Shown: positions 16,809-25,310 of the stretch, in pieces | Position numbering within the stretch: position 1 is the stretch's first letter | Layout: the number at the start of each line of letters is the position of its first letter | The notes under the pieces: generated by a model | What the model was told of the DNA's origin: nothing | What the model saw: the letters and a program-made list of their open reading frames with translations, nothing else | Database searches by the model: none | Assembly (NCBI RefSeq): GCF_001956045.1 | Contig: NZ_MRTH01000013.1 | Span: 1-64,000 of the forward strand | Direction: 5' to 3' | DNA length: 64,000 bases | Source: Paenibacillus sp. FSL H7-0331 | GTDB lineage: Bacteria; Bacillota; Bacilli; Paenibacillales; NBRC-103111 | Program-made: the position numbers and the translations under genes

Positions 16809-17423
16809 ATGAAAGAAGCAATCATAATCAACCTTGAAGGATATATGACGGACGTAATATTAGTGGACGACAACGAAACAGGTGTATTTCCTTTATACAA
16901 GTTACCTGAATCTAACGTAGAAGGTGAGGCTGATAAGCCTTCAGAATCTGTCGCACCTATAGTAGTAGGATACAGAGTCTCGATTAGGCCTCCAGAAGGA
17001 CTCTACAAACCTCAATTTAATCTCGACACAGAGACATGGGGAGAAGGACGTGCAGCTTCAGATATATTGGAGGACATTCGTCAATCTAAAATATCTGTAT
17101 TAAATAATGCCTGCAATGCCGCTATATTGTCCGGGTTTACTTCAAATGCACTTAGGGACGAACACACCTACGATTTTGACTACGAAGCACAGACCAATTT
17201 GGGTGGAATGCTGAATGCTATCATGGCTGAAATCGTTACAGAGGAAATCTACTGGAAAGCATCAGGGCTGCCCGTCCCGCATACGATAAATCAATTTAAA
17301 CAAGTATATGCCGATGGACTAACGCACAAAAACAGTCTAATAACCAAGTACTGGACATTAAAGTCACAAGTATTGTCTGCCAACAGCGTTGAGGACATAG
17401 AATCGGTGTTTTGGTCTAAGTAA
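16809..17423 (+). CDS. DUF4376/XkdW-like fibre partner protein
   Basis: A 204-residue protein with an AGGAGG RBS. The N-terminal half (EAIIINLEGYMTDVILVDDN, then YRVSIRPPEGLYKPQFNLD) binds or precedes a C-terminal helical DUF4376-type domain (LNNACNAAILSGFTSNALRD, then YWTLKSQVLSANSVEDIESV). Proteins of this kind follow tail fibres and are thought to be fibre chaperones or accessory fibre parts. The attenuating hairpin after it separates structural from lysis genes. Confidence 0.65.
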   Translation: MKEAIIINLEGYMTDVILVDDNETGVFPLYKLPESNVEGEADKPSESVAPIVVGYRVSIRPPEGLYKPQFNLDTETWGEGRAASDILEDIRQSKISVLNNACNAAILSGFTSNALRDEHTYDFDYEAQTNLGGMLNAIMAEIVTEEIYWKASGLPVPHTINQFKQVYADGLTHKNSLITKYWTLKSQVLSANSVEDIESVFWSK

Positions 17424-17447
17424 TCTTTTTGAATATATTCATACAAC

Positions 17448-17477
17448 AGCCCTGCACCCAAGCGGGGCTATTTTTTT
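17448..17477 (+). terminator. intrinsic terminator between tail and lysis genes
   Basis: An 8-bp stem (AGCCCTGC paired with GCGGGGCT, one G-T pair), loop ACCCAA, then T7. It may allow partial read-through into the lysis genes. Confidence 0.75.
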
Positions 17478-17510
17478 CACAAGAAAGTTGGTGGAGGAGG
17501 AGGAGAATAA

Positions 17511-17786
17511 ATGGAAGAAGCTCAAAAGATTCAGGATCAGCTAACCAACGTGAGAATTGATTTGCGGGAGCTTTCTACGAAAATGGATACCCTCAAGGAT
17601 ATGTCCAAAAAGCTGGAAGAAGTCGAGACGATTGCCAAGAAAGCGATGGAGTCAACGAAGTCGGCGCATCGGCGGCTGGATAAGATCGATAAGCTGACCA
17701 GCTGGCTGGCGACTACCGTTATTGGAGCGATCATCCTGGCTATTATCGGTTTTATTATTAAGGGAGGCCTCAATACGACCCCGTGA
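17511..17786 (+). CDS. xhlA: XhlA-type hemolysin/holin accessory protein
   Basis: A 91-residue protein with an N-terminal coiled coil (~residues 1-60, IRELSTKMDTL-type heptads) and one C-terminal transmembrane segment (WLATTVIGAIILAIIGFIIK). This matches the XhlA family of PBSX, which acts with a holin to release the lysin. The RBS is GGAGGAGGAG. It is followed 40 bp later by a second small membrane protein. Confidence 0.85.
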   Translation: MEEAQKIQDQLTNVRIDLRELSTKMDTLKDMSKKLEEVETIAKKAMESTKSAHRRLDKIDKLTSWLATTVIGAIILAIIGFIIKGGLNTTP

Positions 17787-17826
17787 TAGCTGTATATCAT
17801 AGAGTCGGGAGGAAAGGAGTGACAGG

Positions 17827-18150
17827 ATGGAAAATCAATTTTTTACATGGGAGGCTTTGTCTGCTATGGGCGGGGCTTCTTTGTTGACTTTTTTTATTGT
17901 GCAGTATACGAAAAACCAGGTGGATCGCTGGCTGAGGATGCCTACCGATATTTACGCAGTGATGGTTGCTTACGCAATATTGCTCGCTTCACAGCTCGCT
18001 ATTGGCGCGAACGGCAGCGATTGGCGGCTGTATATCCTTAATTTTGCTAACTCTTTTCTGGTGGCAGCGGCGGCTGGGCATTTGCAAAATAAATCCATTC
18101 ACCCACCAGAGCTTAGCGAATCCAAAGAGAAGGGGGAGCGCAGCGTATGA
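17827..18150 (+). CDS. putative holin
   Basis: A 107-residue protein with three likely transmembrane segments (residues ~12-30 ALSAMGGASLLTFFIVQY, ~45-62, ~70-86) and a charged C-terminal tail (PPELSESKEKGERSV), the usual holin layout. It lies between xhlA and the lysin and overlaps the lysin by ATGA, so the lysis cassette is XhlA-holin-lysin. The family is recognised by position and topology rather than by sequence. Confidence 0.7.
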   Translation: MENQFFTWEALSAMGGASLLTFFIVQYTKNQVDRWLRMPTDIYAVMVAYAILLASQLAIGANGSDWRLYILNFANSFLVAAAAGHLQNKSIHPPELSESKEKGERSV

Positions 18151-18761
18151 ACCCACAGGATTTTATTGACAAGCTCGCACCTTGGGCTGTTGAGGAAATG
18201 AAGCGTACGGGGATTTTGGCCAGCATTACGATAGCCCAAGGTGCACTGGAAAGTGGTTGGGGCGCAGCGGCACCCGGTAACAATCTGTTTGGCATTAAAG
18301 GTTCCGGGCAGCTGCAGGAAACACAGGAGTTCATTAACGGTCATTGGCTGAATGTGACGGATGGTTTCCGTGTATATGACGATTGGATCGGTAGTGTATG
18401 GGATCATTCGCAGTTTTTAATCGAAAATGGACGTTATGCGAGATCCGGTTTTTTTGACCGATGTGCTGATAAAGATTACGAGGGTGCTGCCCAAGCACTG
18501 CAAACGGCTGGTTACGCAACAGATCCCAGCTATGCAGCAAAGCTGATTGCGATTATTAACAAATGGGGTCTGAATAACTGGGATCTCTCATGTGATACAG
18601 AAAGCGAGGTTGAACCCTATATGCTAGTTCCGAATGATGCCAATAAAATCATCGCTTTTTTGAAAGCAGCCTATGAGGCTGTGGATGATCCTGGGTCCCG
18701 GCAGGAATGCCACCGTTTGGCCAACGAGCTTCGCAAGGCGTCAGGACAGCCCGAGGAATAG
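18147..18761 (+). CDS. endo-beta-N-acetylglucosaminidase (FlgJ/GH73-type lysin)
   Basis: A 204-residue enzyme. The N-terminal ~140 residues form a GH73 domain: ITIAQGALESGWGAAAPGNN carries the catalytic Glu, followed by NLFGIKGSG and WIGSVWDHSQFLIENGRY. It cuts the glycan strand of peptidoglycan. The C-terminal ~60 residues (VPNDANKIIAFLKAAYEAVD...RQECHRLANELRKASG) are a small helical region of unknown role. There is no signal peptide, so export goes through the coupled holin. It would lyse the producer to free the tail particles. Confidence 0.85.
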   Translation: MNPQDFIDKLAPWAVEEMKRTGILASITIAQGALESGWGAAAPGNNLFGIKGSGQLQETQEFINGHWLNVTDGFRVYDDWIGSVWDHSQFLIENGRYARSGFFDRCADKDYEGAAQALQTAGYATDPSYAAKLIAIINKWGLNNWDLSCDTESEVEPYMLVPNDANKIIAFLKAAYEAVDDPGSRQECHRLANELRKASGQPEE

Positions 18762-18835
18762 GCCCATTCAGAGTAGGGTTACACAGGAAAAGGTGCGAAC
18801 AAGCAGGTGCACTGTATAACGAACCAAGCATACAG

Positions 18836-18872
18836 AGGGCTAATCTCATTGATTGGGATAGGGCCCTTTTTT
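18836..18872 (+). terminator. intrinsic terminator ending the tail module
   Basis: AGGGC...GCCCT stem extended by ATCTC/GGGAT pairing, then T7-type run (TTTTTTG). It marks the right end of the phage-derived transcription unit. Confidence 0.65.
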
Positions 18873-18969
18873 GTTGTGAAGAGGGTATGTTGCCCGTATA
18901 CTAATAGTAAGGTTTCATAGCGATGGAGTTCATTCATAGTCCCATAGTCTGAACGAAAAGAGGAGCAGG

Positions 18970-19878
18970 ATGAATAAACAATTGTTGAACATGAATGGAA
19001 TTGTTACTGTACTCAACACGCCATTTACCGAGGAGGACACCATCGATGTTCAGTCACTTCGCACCAATGTAAATGTGGCCTTGGATTCCGGTGTTGCCGG
19101 GTTTCTTATCCCTGCTATGGCAAGTGAGGTAGGCAAGCTAAGCGACCTCGAAAGAAAACTGCTGGTTGAAACGGTAGTGGGAGAAGTGAAAGGAAAAGTA
19201 CCCGTCATTGGAGGTGCTTCGGCACAGACGAGTGAGCAGCGAATTGGTTATGCCAGGCAATTAATTCAACTGGGCTGTGAGGGCGTGCTGGTAAGCATCC
19301 CTTATGACAACGATCTACAGTATGAACAGAGTGTCAGGGAAATTGCCGATTTACAACCGAATTTTTTGATGCTCCAGGATTGGGACTTTCAAGGCTATGG
19401 TCTGCCTGTACCTTTAATAACTAAACTGTTTAAAGAAATTGACGTTTTTCGAAGCTTGAAAATAGAAGTCGTTCCAGCCGGAGTTAAATATTCGCAGGTG
19501 ATCGAGGCGACAGGTGGGCAATTGCATGTAGCAGGGGGCTGGGCTGTCAGCCAGCTTATCGAAGGTCTAGATCGTGGTGTACACGCTTTCATGCCTACAG
19601 GTATGCACGAAATCTACGTGAAGATCTATTCCTTATACCATCAGGGCGAGAGGGATGCGGCCAAGAACTTATTTAATCGGCTGCTGCCGGTATTATCCTT
19701 TGCTAATCAGCACCTGGATATTTCGATTCATTTTTTTAAGCATCTGCTATTTGAACAACATATATATAAGACAAGGCGGGTTCGCCAGCCGATATTGCCA
19801 TTTGATGCTTACCATGAAGCCATATCCCAAGAACTGACCGATTATGTGATCAAGCTTACAGAGGATTTAACTAATTAA
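18970..19878 (+). CDS. DapA-family lyase/aldolase, atypical active site
   Basis: A 302-residue TIM-barrel protein of the dihydrodipicolinate synthase/N-acetylneuraminate lyase superfamily. GGASAQTSEQRIGYARQL corresponds to the substrate-carboxylate loop, and the Lys in RSLKIEVVPAG fits the Schiff-base Lys. The usual 'YN.P' segment with the catalytic Tyr reads MLQDWDFQGYGLP instead, so the Tyr is absent. A lysine-biosynthesis role is therefore unlikely. The neighbourhood (AraC sensor and sugar ABC transporter) suggests action on a sugar acid. RBS is GAGGAG, 5 nt before ATG. Confidence 0.75.
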   Translation: MNKQLLNMNGIVTVLNTPFTEEDTIDVQSLRTNVNVALDSGVAGFLIPAMASEVGKLSDLERKLLVETVVGEVKGKVPVIGGASAQTSEQRIGYARQLIQLGCEGVLVSIPYDNDLQYEQSVREIADLQPNFLMLQDWDFQGYGLPVPLITKLFKEIDVFRSLKIEVVPAGVKYSQVIEATGGQLHVAGGWAVSQLIEGLDRGVHAFMPTGMHEIYVKIYSLYHQGERDAAKNLFNRLLPVLSFANQHLDISIHFFKHLLFEQHIYKTRRVRQPILPFDAYHEAISQELTDYVIKLTEDLTN

Positions 19879-19980
19879 CCATCGGTTTATAATATGGTAT
19901 CCCGGCAATCGCATACATAGCGTAACAGATCCGTGAACCTATCGGAGAATCTTCCCTAGGTTCTCTTTAATTTCTTTTTA

Positions 19981-20010
19981 TTGTAATTAGAGCTGGAGAC
20001 AGCCTATAAT
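19981..20010 (+). promoter_or_regulatory. sigma-A promoter of the AraC sensor gene
   Basis: TTGTAA, 18-bp spacer, TATAAT. The -10 is perfect; the -35 matches 4 of 6. It starts ~46 bp upstream of the coding start. Confidence 0.6.
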
Positions 20011-20055
20011 GAGTGTATGAAATCGATTACATTAGAGAGAAAAGGGGGGATGTCT

Positions 20056-22377
20056 ATGTACCGAGTCAAGCTGCCCAATACCCAAAATAAGCTTTTTCTA
20101 AAGATTCTGCTATATTTCCTTTCCCTATTAATTCCAATCGTAATTATCGGATTGATCGTATTTTTTAATGTGGATCAACTGATTAAAAAGGAAGTTTCAG
20201 AGAAGCTTGTTGTCAATCTGAAGTCATCTTCCAAAACGATCGATGTTTATTTAGGCATGGCCCAATCGACCAACAATAATTTACTTATCAGTGATGTCGT
20301 GAGTCAAACGATCAAACCGTATTCGGTTCTTACCGATCAGGAAAAAGCGAGCTTACCTTTTATTGTGCGAGCGATAGCGGCGAACCAGAATATGGTGAGT
20401 TCATTCATAGATAACATATTTTTGTATATAGACGATGAAAAAGTGTATACAAGTGAAGGCGCGATCAATTTCGAGACATTTTTTGATAAATCGTATCATC
20501 TGGACGCTTACAATAAAGAGTACTGGAGACAAAGAATTCAGCAGAGCGGTTTTTTTGAGCTGCTGCCGCCAAGTATGGTTTCCCGTTATGCGGAAAGCTC
20601 GAATAAGATGGTCATTCCAAGCGTCACTACGCAATATCTCAATGGTAAGCTGGCTGCTATGGTCACGATGATATCGGTACAGTCGATTATGACAACCTTG
20701 AATAACAACTCATTATTCCCCTCGACGGCCTATGTCATTATAGACAAAAATAATCATACACTATTAAACGGTGGCGCGTGGAATGAGAGCACGATTCAGC
20801 AGATCAGGAACCTCTTTGAGCAGGGACCCGTCCAGACGGTATATGCCAAGGTCGACCAAACCCAGTCCATGATTGTGCGGATCTCATCAGACACGTACGG
20901 ATGGGACTACTATTCTATCACGCCAACACATTCCTTTAACAATGAATCGTCCAGCATTCTTAGCCTGATTTGGTGGATCTGTATCAGCCTGGTCGTGATC
21001 GGGATCTTATTTTCATTCCGCTTTAGCGTCAACATTTATAATCCAATCAAAAATATAAGAGATATTTTGCTGCAAAGTGAAAAAGGTAGCCAAATCGGCA
21101 GCGGACGAGATGAATTTCAGGTGATCGGAAGTCGTATTCACCAGTTGGTGCAGCAAAATTATGATACAAATCAGAAGCTGAGCATGTATTCGAACGAGCT
21201 GCTGGACCAATTTTTCTCCAGTTTGATTAAGGGTAACCCTTGGACGCAAAAAAAACCGATGAAGCAAATGATCGAGGAGATCGGGTTTCAGAGCGGGACC
21301 TACTTATGCTGCTGCTTCCTCTTTCAATACAAGGAGCGATTTTATCACGATATCGTAGAAGCAGACCGGCTCATGATTATCGAGAAAATGAAAAAGGTTC
21401 TACAGGGTATCATGCAGCAGTATGTGAATAGCTACTTGATGGAGCACGATCAGAATTTGTACGTCTGTGTCGTTAACCTCAAGCACGATAATGAACGTAC
21501 TTCGCTCAACCGGGCATTGGAAACGATCAAGCAAACCTTTGAATACGATATGATCTACTGCGAGCTCATTATTGGTCTCGGTAAGCCATACAGTAAGGTT
21601 AATGATGTTAAAAAATCGTATAGTGATGCCGTTACGGCTATGCAGAGTTCAAGAAATTCGGAAATGTCGATTATGGATGCCACCGATTTGGCGATTGAGC
21701 AAAACTACTATTATTCATTTTTGGATGAAAATAAAGTGGTGAACGCTCTGAAATCAGGCGATCTGGAACTGCTTATTACCGAAGTGGAGGGGCTCATCCG
21801 CATCAATCAGGAACGTGGTGTCTCCTACACCTATCTGGGTGCTTTGTTGACTGAGTTATTCAATACAGGCAATCGTTATTTAACGGAAAGACAGGTGAGC
21901 ACATATTCGCTACTGACTGAGGAGGATTATACGGCGCTGACCGACAAAAATATGTCCCCCTACGAGCTGGCAGATCGAACACGGCGATTGTTCATATTTT
22001 ATGAGCAAATTATTACCGAAACGGTCGTGAAGCCGGAGCGCAAAGCGGTAACCGTCATCTCGCTGATCACGAGCCATATCGAAAACAATTACGCCAAAGA
22101 TTTATATCTGGAAAGTATTGCTGATGAAATAGGTCTCTCGTCCAAATATATTTCCCGCATTTTCAAAGAAATCACAGGTACAAGTATTACGGATTATATC
22201 AGCTTGATTCGGATGTCCAAAGCGAAAGAAATGTTACTGAATACAGATCTGAAAATCGGCGATATCGCCCAGCAGATTGGAATCGAGAGCCGCACCACCT
22301 TTTTGCGCATTTTCAAAAAACACGAAGGCATATCCCCCATGGATTACCGGAATGCCCATTATCGCAAGGATGCCTGA
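20056..22377 (+). CDS. membrane-anchored AraC regulator (YesS-like)
   Basis: A 773-residue protein. It has TM1 at residues ~13-37 (LFLKILLYFLSLLIPIVIIG), an extracytoplasmic Cache-like sensor region to ~residue 295, TM2 (LSLIWWICISLVVIGILF), a cytoplasmic linker, and a C-terminal AraC DNA-binding domain with two HTHs (LYLESIADEIGLSSKYISRIF and IGDIAQQIGIESRTTFLRIF). Such one-protein sensors control adjacent polysaccharide-uptake genes in Bacillales. The second ATG was chosen because AAAGGGGGG abuts the first. The target is probably the downstream ABC transporter; the ligand is unknown. Confidence 0.85.
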   Translation: MYRVKLPNTQNKLFLKILLYFLSLLIPIVIIGLIVFFNVDQLIKKEVSEKLVVNLKSSSKTIDVYLGMAQSTNNNLLISDVVSQTIKPYSVLTDQEKASLPFIVRAIAANQNMVSSFIDNIFLYIDDEKVYTSEGAINFETFFDKSYHLDAYNKEYWRQRIQQSGFFELLPPSMVSRYAESSNKMVIPSVTTQYLNGKLAAMVTMISVQSIMTTLNNNSLFPSTAYVIIDKNNHTLLNGGAWNESTIQQIRNLFEQGPVQTVYAKVDQTQSMIVRISSDTYGWDYYSITPTHSFNNESSSILSLIWWICISLVVIGILFSFRFSVNIYNPIKNIRDILLQSEKGSQIGSGRDEFQVIGSRIHQLVQQNYDTNQKLSMYSNELLDQFFSSLIKGNPWTQKKPMKQMIEEIGFQSGTYLCCCFLFQYKERFYHDIVEADRLMIIEKMKKVLQGIMQQYVNSYLMEHDQNLYVCVVNLKHDNERTSLNRALETIKQTFEYDMIYCELIIGLGKPYSKVNDVKKSYSDAVTAMQSSRNSEMSIMDATDLAIEQNYYYSFLDENKVVNALKSGDLELLITEVEGLIRINQERGVSYTYLGALLTELFNTGNRYLTERQVSTYSLLTEEDYTALTDKNMSPYELADRTRRLFIFYEQIITETVVKPERKAVTVISLITSHIENNYAKDLYLESIADEIGLSSKYISRIFKEITGTSITDYISLIRMSKAKEMLLNTDLKIGDIAQQIGIESRTTFLRIFKKHEGISPMDYRNAHYRKDA

Positions 22378-22449
22378 ACAGAGGCCACGCTCCAGGCTTA
22401 AAGCGACTTTTTAGTTCATAGGGGAAAAATGAATCATCGAACCTGAGGA

Positions 22450-22477
22450 GGAATAACGGCTTACGTTATTCCCTTTT
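22450..22477 (+). terminator. weak terminator after the AraC sensor gene
   Basis: A 9-bp perfect stem GGAATAACG/CGTTATTCC with a 5-nt loop, then C and TTTT. It could attenuate read-through into the transporter genes. Confidence 0.5.
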
Positions 22478-22589
22478 GGTTATATTCAAAGGTAGTCTGC
22501 AGCCCTTATGCTGAAAGTGTCAACAAGCGAGTACAGGATGTTCAGGCCTACGAAGTTATTTTTTGCGAAAAAACTAAGGAGGAAGACAC

Positions 22590-24221
22590 ATGCAAAAGGG
22601 AAAAAAGGGATATGTAGGGGCGGGCTGTGCGGTTGCTTTATTAGGAGGTCTGCTAGCAGGCTGCGGGGAAACTGCGAAGCCGGCCGAGGTAGCCAAACCA
22701 GCGGAAACGGCAAAGCCAGCCGAAGCGGCCAAACCGGCGGATAGCGGCCAGAATGCCAAGCCTCTCGTTTTATCATGGATGAGATATGAGCATCCGTCTC
22801 AGGCATTGGTATCCGATTCACAAGCCGTTCAGGAAATTTTGAAAAAGAAAAATGTGAAGCTGGAATTACAGAGTACACCTCAAAGCAACTATGATGATAA
22901 AAAGAAAACCTTGATCGCCACGAACAGTATTCCGGACGTTATTATGGTGAAGCAGGATGATCTGTCCAACTTTGCAGATTCAGGTATTTTTCTGGATTTG
23001 ACGCCTTATCTGGAGAAGATGCCGAATTTCAAAAAAATTCTTCAAGAGCACCCGGAAATTAACAAAAACAAATTTGACGGCAAGCTGTTTGGTTTTCCAT
23101 TGGTGCAAAAGTGGGCGGTTCAGGCAGGTCAGGTACCTATGATCCGTGTTGATTTATTGACCAAGCTTAATTTGAAGGCGCCTACAACCTACGAGGAGCT
23201 TTATACGGTATTAAAGAAATTTAAAGAAGCCTATCCCGACACGTTCCCTTTCACAAGCCGCGCCGCGAATGGTCTGACAGGAACAGAAAATCTGCTCAAT
23301 CCGATTTCCTTTGGGTTTGGCAGCGGTTACACGAATATTAATGGCACGAAGGTATACTACGATCCGAAGCTGAAGCAATACAAATTTGGCCCGGCGATGC
23401 CTGAGTTTAAAGATGCTGTAACGTTCCTTCATAAGCTGTATAAGGAAAAGCTGCTGGACCCTGACTACGCAACAGCCACATCACAAATTTGGCAGGAGAA
23501 GCTAAGCTCAGGCAAGTCCTTGTTCTTCCAGGACAATAATGGATTTGCAACGAATTTCAACCTCGCTCTGCAAAAGAAGGAGCCTGAAGCCAAGTTTGAT
23601 CTGCTACCTACGATGGAGAGCGATAAGGGAGTTAAACGAAATGCCGTGTACCAATTAGACCATCTGGGTGAATCCTATGCAATCAGTGCCAAAATCAAAA
23701 ACCCGGATCAAGTGATCCAATTTATCGATTGGATGTACAGCGATGAAGGCATGAAGCTGACGAGCTGGGGCGTAGAGAACACCGACTACACCTTCGCGAA
23801 TAACACGTACAAAATTTCCGATGCTACCCTGAATAAGTTTAAAGATAAGCCGGATCCTTACCGTGCTATGGCATCTGCGCTTGGTCTAGGTTATTTGGGC
23901 TTGGGTCTGTATGCGGATGACAATCCGAGTATTGCGTCACAGCCTAAGGAATTCCTCGAATGGGGAGATAAGAATCTGAAGGCTTTAACCGATGGCCTTG
24001 CCTTCAGACAGTCGTTCGATCCTCCGTTTAACAAAGATGAGCGCGAGAAATTAAAACAATTGAGAACACAATTGGATGCCTTTATGACCCAAAATATGGA
24101 TAAATATATTATGACCGATGGGGCTTTGAACGATTGGGATAACTTTATCAAGCAGTGTAAGGATAAAGGGGCCAGCGATATCGAAAAAATTTATAATGAT
24201 GCTCTAGCCAGAGTGAAATAA
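22590..24221 (+). CDS. ABC sugar-transporter solute-binding lipoprotein (LplA-like)
   Basis: A 543-residue lipoprotein with signal peptide and lipobox LLAGC (Cys at residue 28). A flexible linker with four copies of an AKPAE-like pentapeptide follows, then a type 1 solute-binding domain (VIMVKQDDLSNFADSGIFLDL, then FIDWMYSDEGMKLTSWGVE). The length (~500+) and C-terminal features are those of LplA/YtcQ, which serve oligosaccharides. RBS is AAGGAGG. It forms an operon with the two permeases downstream. No ATPase gene is present, so a shared MsmX-type ATPase must energise it (inference). Confidence 0.88.
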   Translation: MQKGKKGYVGAGCAVALLGGLLAGCGETAKPAEVAKPAETAKPAEAAKPADSGQNAKPLVLSWMRYEHPSQALVSDSQAVQEILKKKNVKLELQSTPQSNYDDKKKTLIATNSIPDVIMVKQDDLSNFADSGIFLDLTPYLEKMPNFKKILQEHPEINKNKFDGKLFGFPLVQKWAVQAGQVPMIRVDLLTKLNLKAPTTYEELYTVLKKFKEAYPDTFPFTSRAANGLTGTENLLNPISFGFGSGYTNINGTKVYYDPKLKQYKFGPAMPEFKDAVTFLHKLYKEKLLDPDYATATSQIWQEKLSSGKSLFFQDNNGFATNFNLALQKKEPEAKFDLLPTMESDKGVKRNAVYQLDHLGESYAISAKIKNPDQVIQFIDWMYSDEGMKLTSWGVENTDYTFANNTYKISDATLNKFKDKPDPYRAMASALGLGYLGLGLYADDNPSIASQPKEFLEWGDKNLKALTDGLAFRQSFDPPFNKDEREKLKQLRTQLDAFMTQNMDKYIMTDGALNDWDNFIKQCKDKGASDIEKIYNDALARVK

Positions 24222-24309
24222 GGAGCAGATCTAGAGGGAGCCAAGTCTCAGGTTACGGGCCTTGGTTCCTTCTACTTTCTAAATAAAGGAGTGGATTGTT
24301 ATATCAACT

Positions 24310-25266
24310 GTGATCGATCACCAGAAGCTGCCGCCCCAGCACGTCGTTGTCCGCAAAAATAGATGGACAGGGACCCTCAAGAAGCTGAATAAAAGCAAGT
24401 TTCTCTATACGATGTTTGCGCTCCCGTTCGTCTATTTTCTGATTTTTCATTATGCGCCGATGGTTGGCAATTTGATGGCCTTCCAGGAATACTCGATTAT
24501 GAAGGGTTTCTTCGCGAGTCCGTGGGCGGGCACGAAGTATTTTCAGCAGTTTTTGACAGATCCTTATTTTTGGAAGGTTGTACGCAACACGTTAATGATC
24601 AATGTCTACTCGTTGATTTTTTATTTCCCGGCACCCATCATATTCGCGATCTTGATGAACGAGCTCCGAGTTCAGCTATTTAAAAGAGTGATTCAAACTG
24701 TCACGTATGTGCCGCATTTTTTATCTACGGTAGTCGTAGCGGGCATGCTGGTTAACTTCTTGTCAACAACCGGATTGATCAATCAGATTACTCACATGTT
24801 CGGTATGGAGGCCAAGACCTTCATGTCGCTGCCGGAATGGTTCCGGACGATTTTTATCAGCTCGGAAATATGGCAGGGCATGGGCTGGAATTCGATTATT
24901 TATTTGGCTGCTCTTGCTTCCATTGATTCGCAGCTCTATGAAGCGGCAACGATTGATGGTGCTAATCGGTGGCATAAAATTCGGCATATCACGCTTCCGG
25001 GCATCTCTACTGTGGCCACGATTTTATTCTTGCTAACGATCGGTCACATGTTATCCGTAGGCTTTGAGAAAATTATTTTGTTATATAGCGGTCCTACTTA
25101 TGAAACAGCCGACGTGATCCAATCCTTCGTTTACCGAAGAGGACTCATAGACGCAGACTTTAGCTTTGCAGCGGCTGTAGGGATTTTTCAATCGGTTCTA
25201 TCGTTGGTACTTATTGTATCGGCTAACAGCATTTCAAAAAGAGTGAATGGAACCCGTTTATTTTAA
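24310..25266 (+). CDS. ABC sugar permease (LplB-like)
   Basis: A 318-residue polytopic protein of the MalF class: FALPFVYFLIFHYAPMVGN near the N terminus, six predicted TMs, and the EAA loop EAATIDGANRWHKIRHITLP that docks on the ATPase. The C terminus SVLSLVLIVSANSISKRVNG is typical of LplB. The start is uncertain: the only good RBS (AAAGGAG) lies 18 nt before the GTG used here, and no ATG, GTG or TTG in this frame is closer. Confidence 0.85.
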   Translation: MIDHQKLPPQHVVVRKNRWTGTLKKLNKSKFLYTMFALPFVYFLIFHYAPMVGNLMAFQEYSIMKGFFASPWAGTKYFQQFLTDPYFWKVVRNTLMINVYSLIFYFPAPIIFAILMNELRVQLFKRVIQTVTYVPHFLSTVVVAGMLVNFLSTTGLINQITHMFGMEAKTFMSLPEWFRTIFISSEIWQGMGWNSIIYLAALASIDSQLYEAATIDGANRWHKIRHITLPGISTVATILFLLTIGHMLSVGFEKIILLYSGPTYETADVIQSFVYRRGLIDADFSFAAAVGIFQSVLSLVLIVSANSISKRVNGTRLF

Positions 25267-25310
25267 ACCATTTGAGCCCGTTCGGGTATTTAGATCAGGA
25301 GGTGCAGCCG

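Noticed and set aside
22675..22742. Short repeats near the lipoprotein start, possibly a CRISPR-like or VNTR array
   Set aside because: They encode a repeated AKPAE linker after the lipobox; in-frame coding repeats explain them, and no spacer pattern exists.
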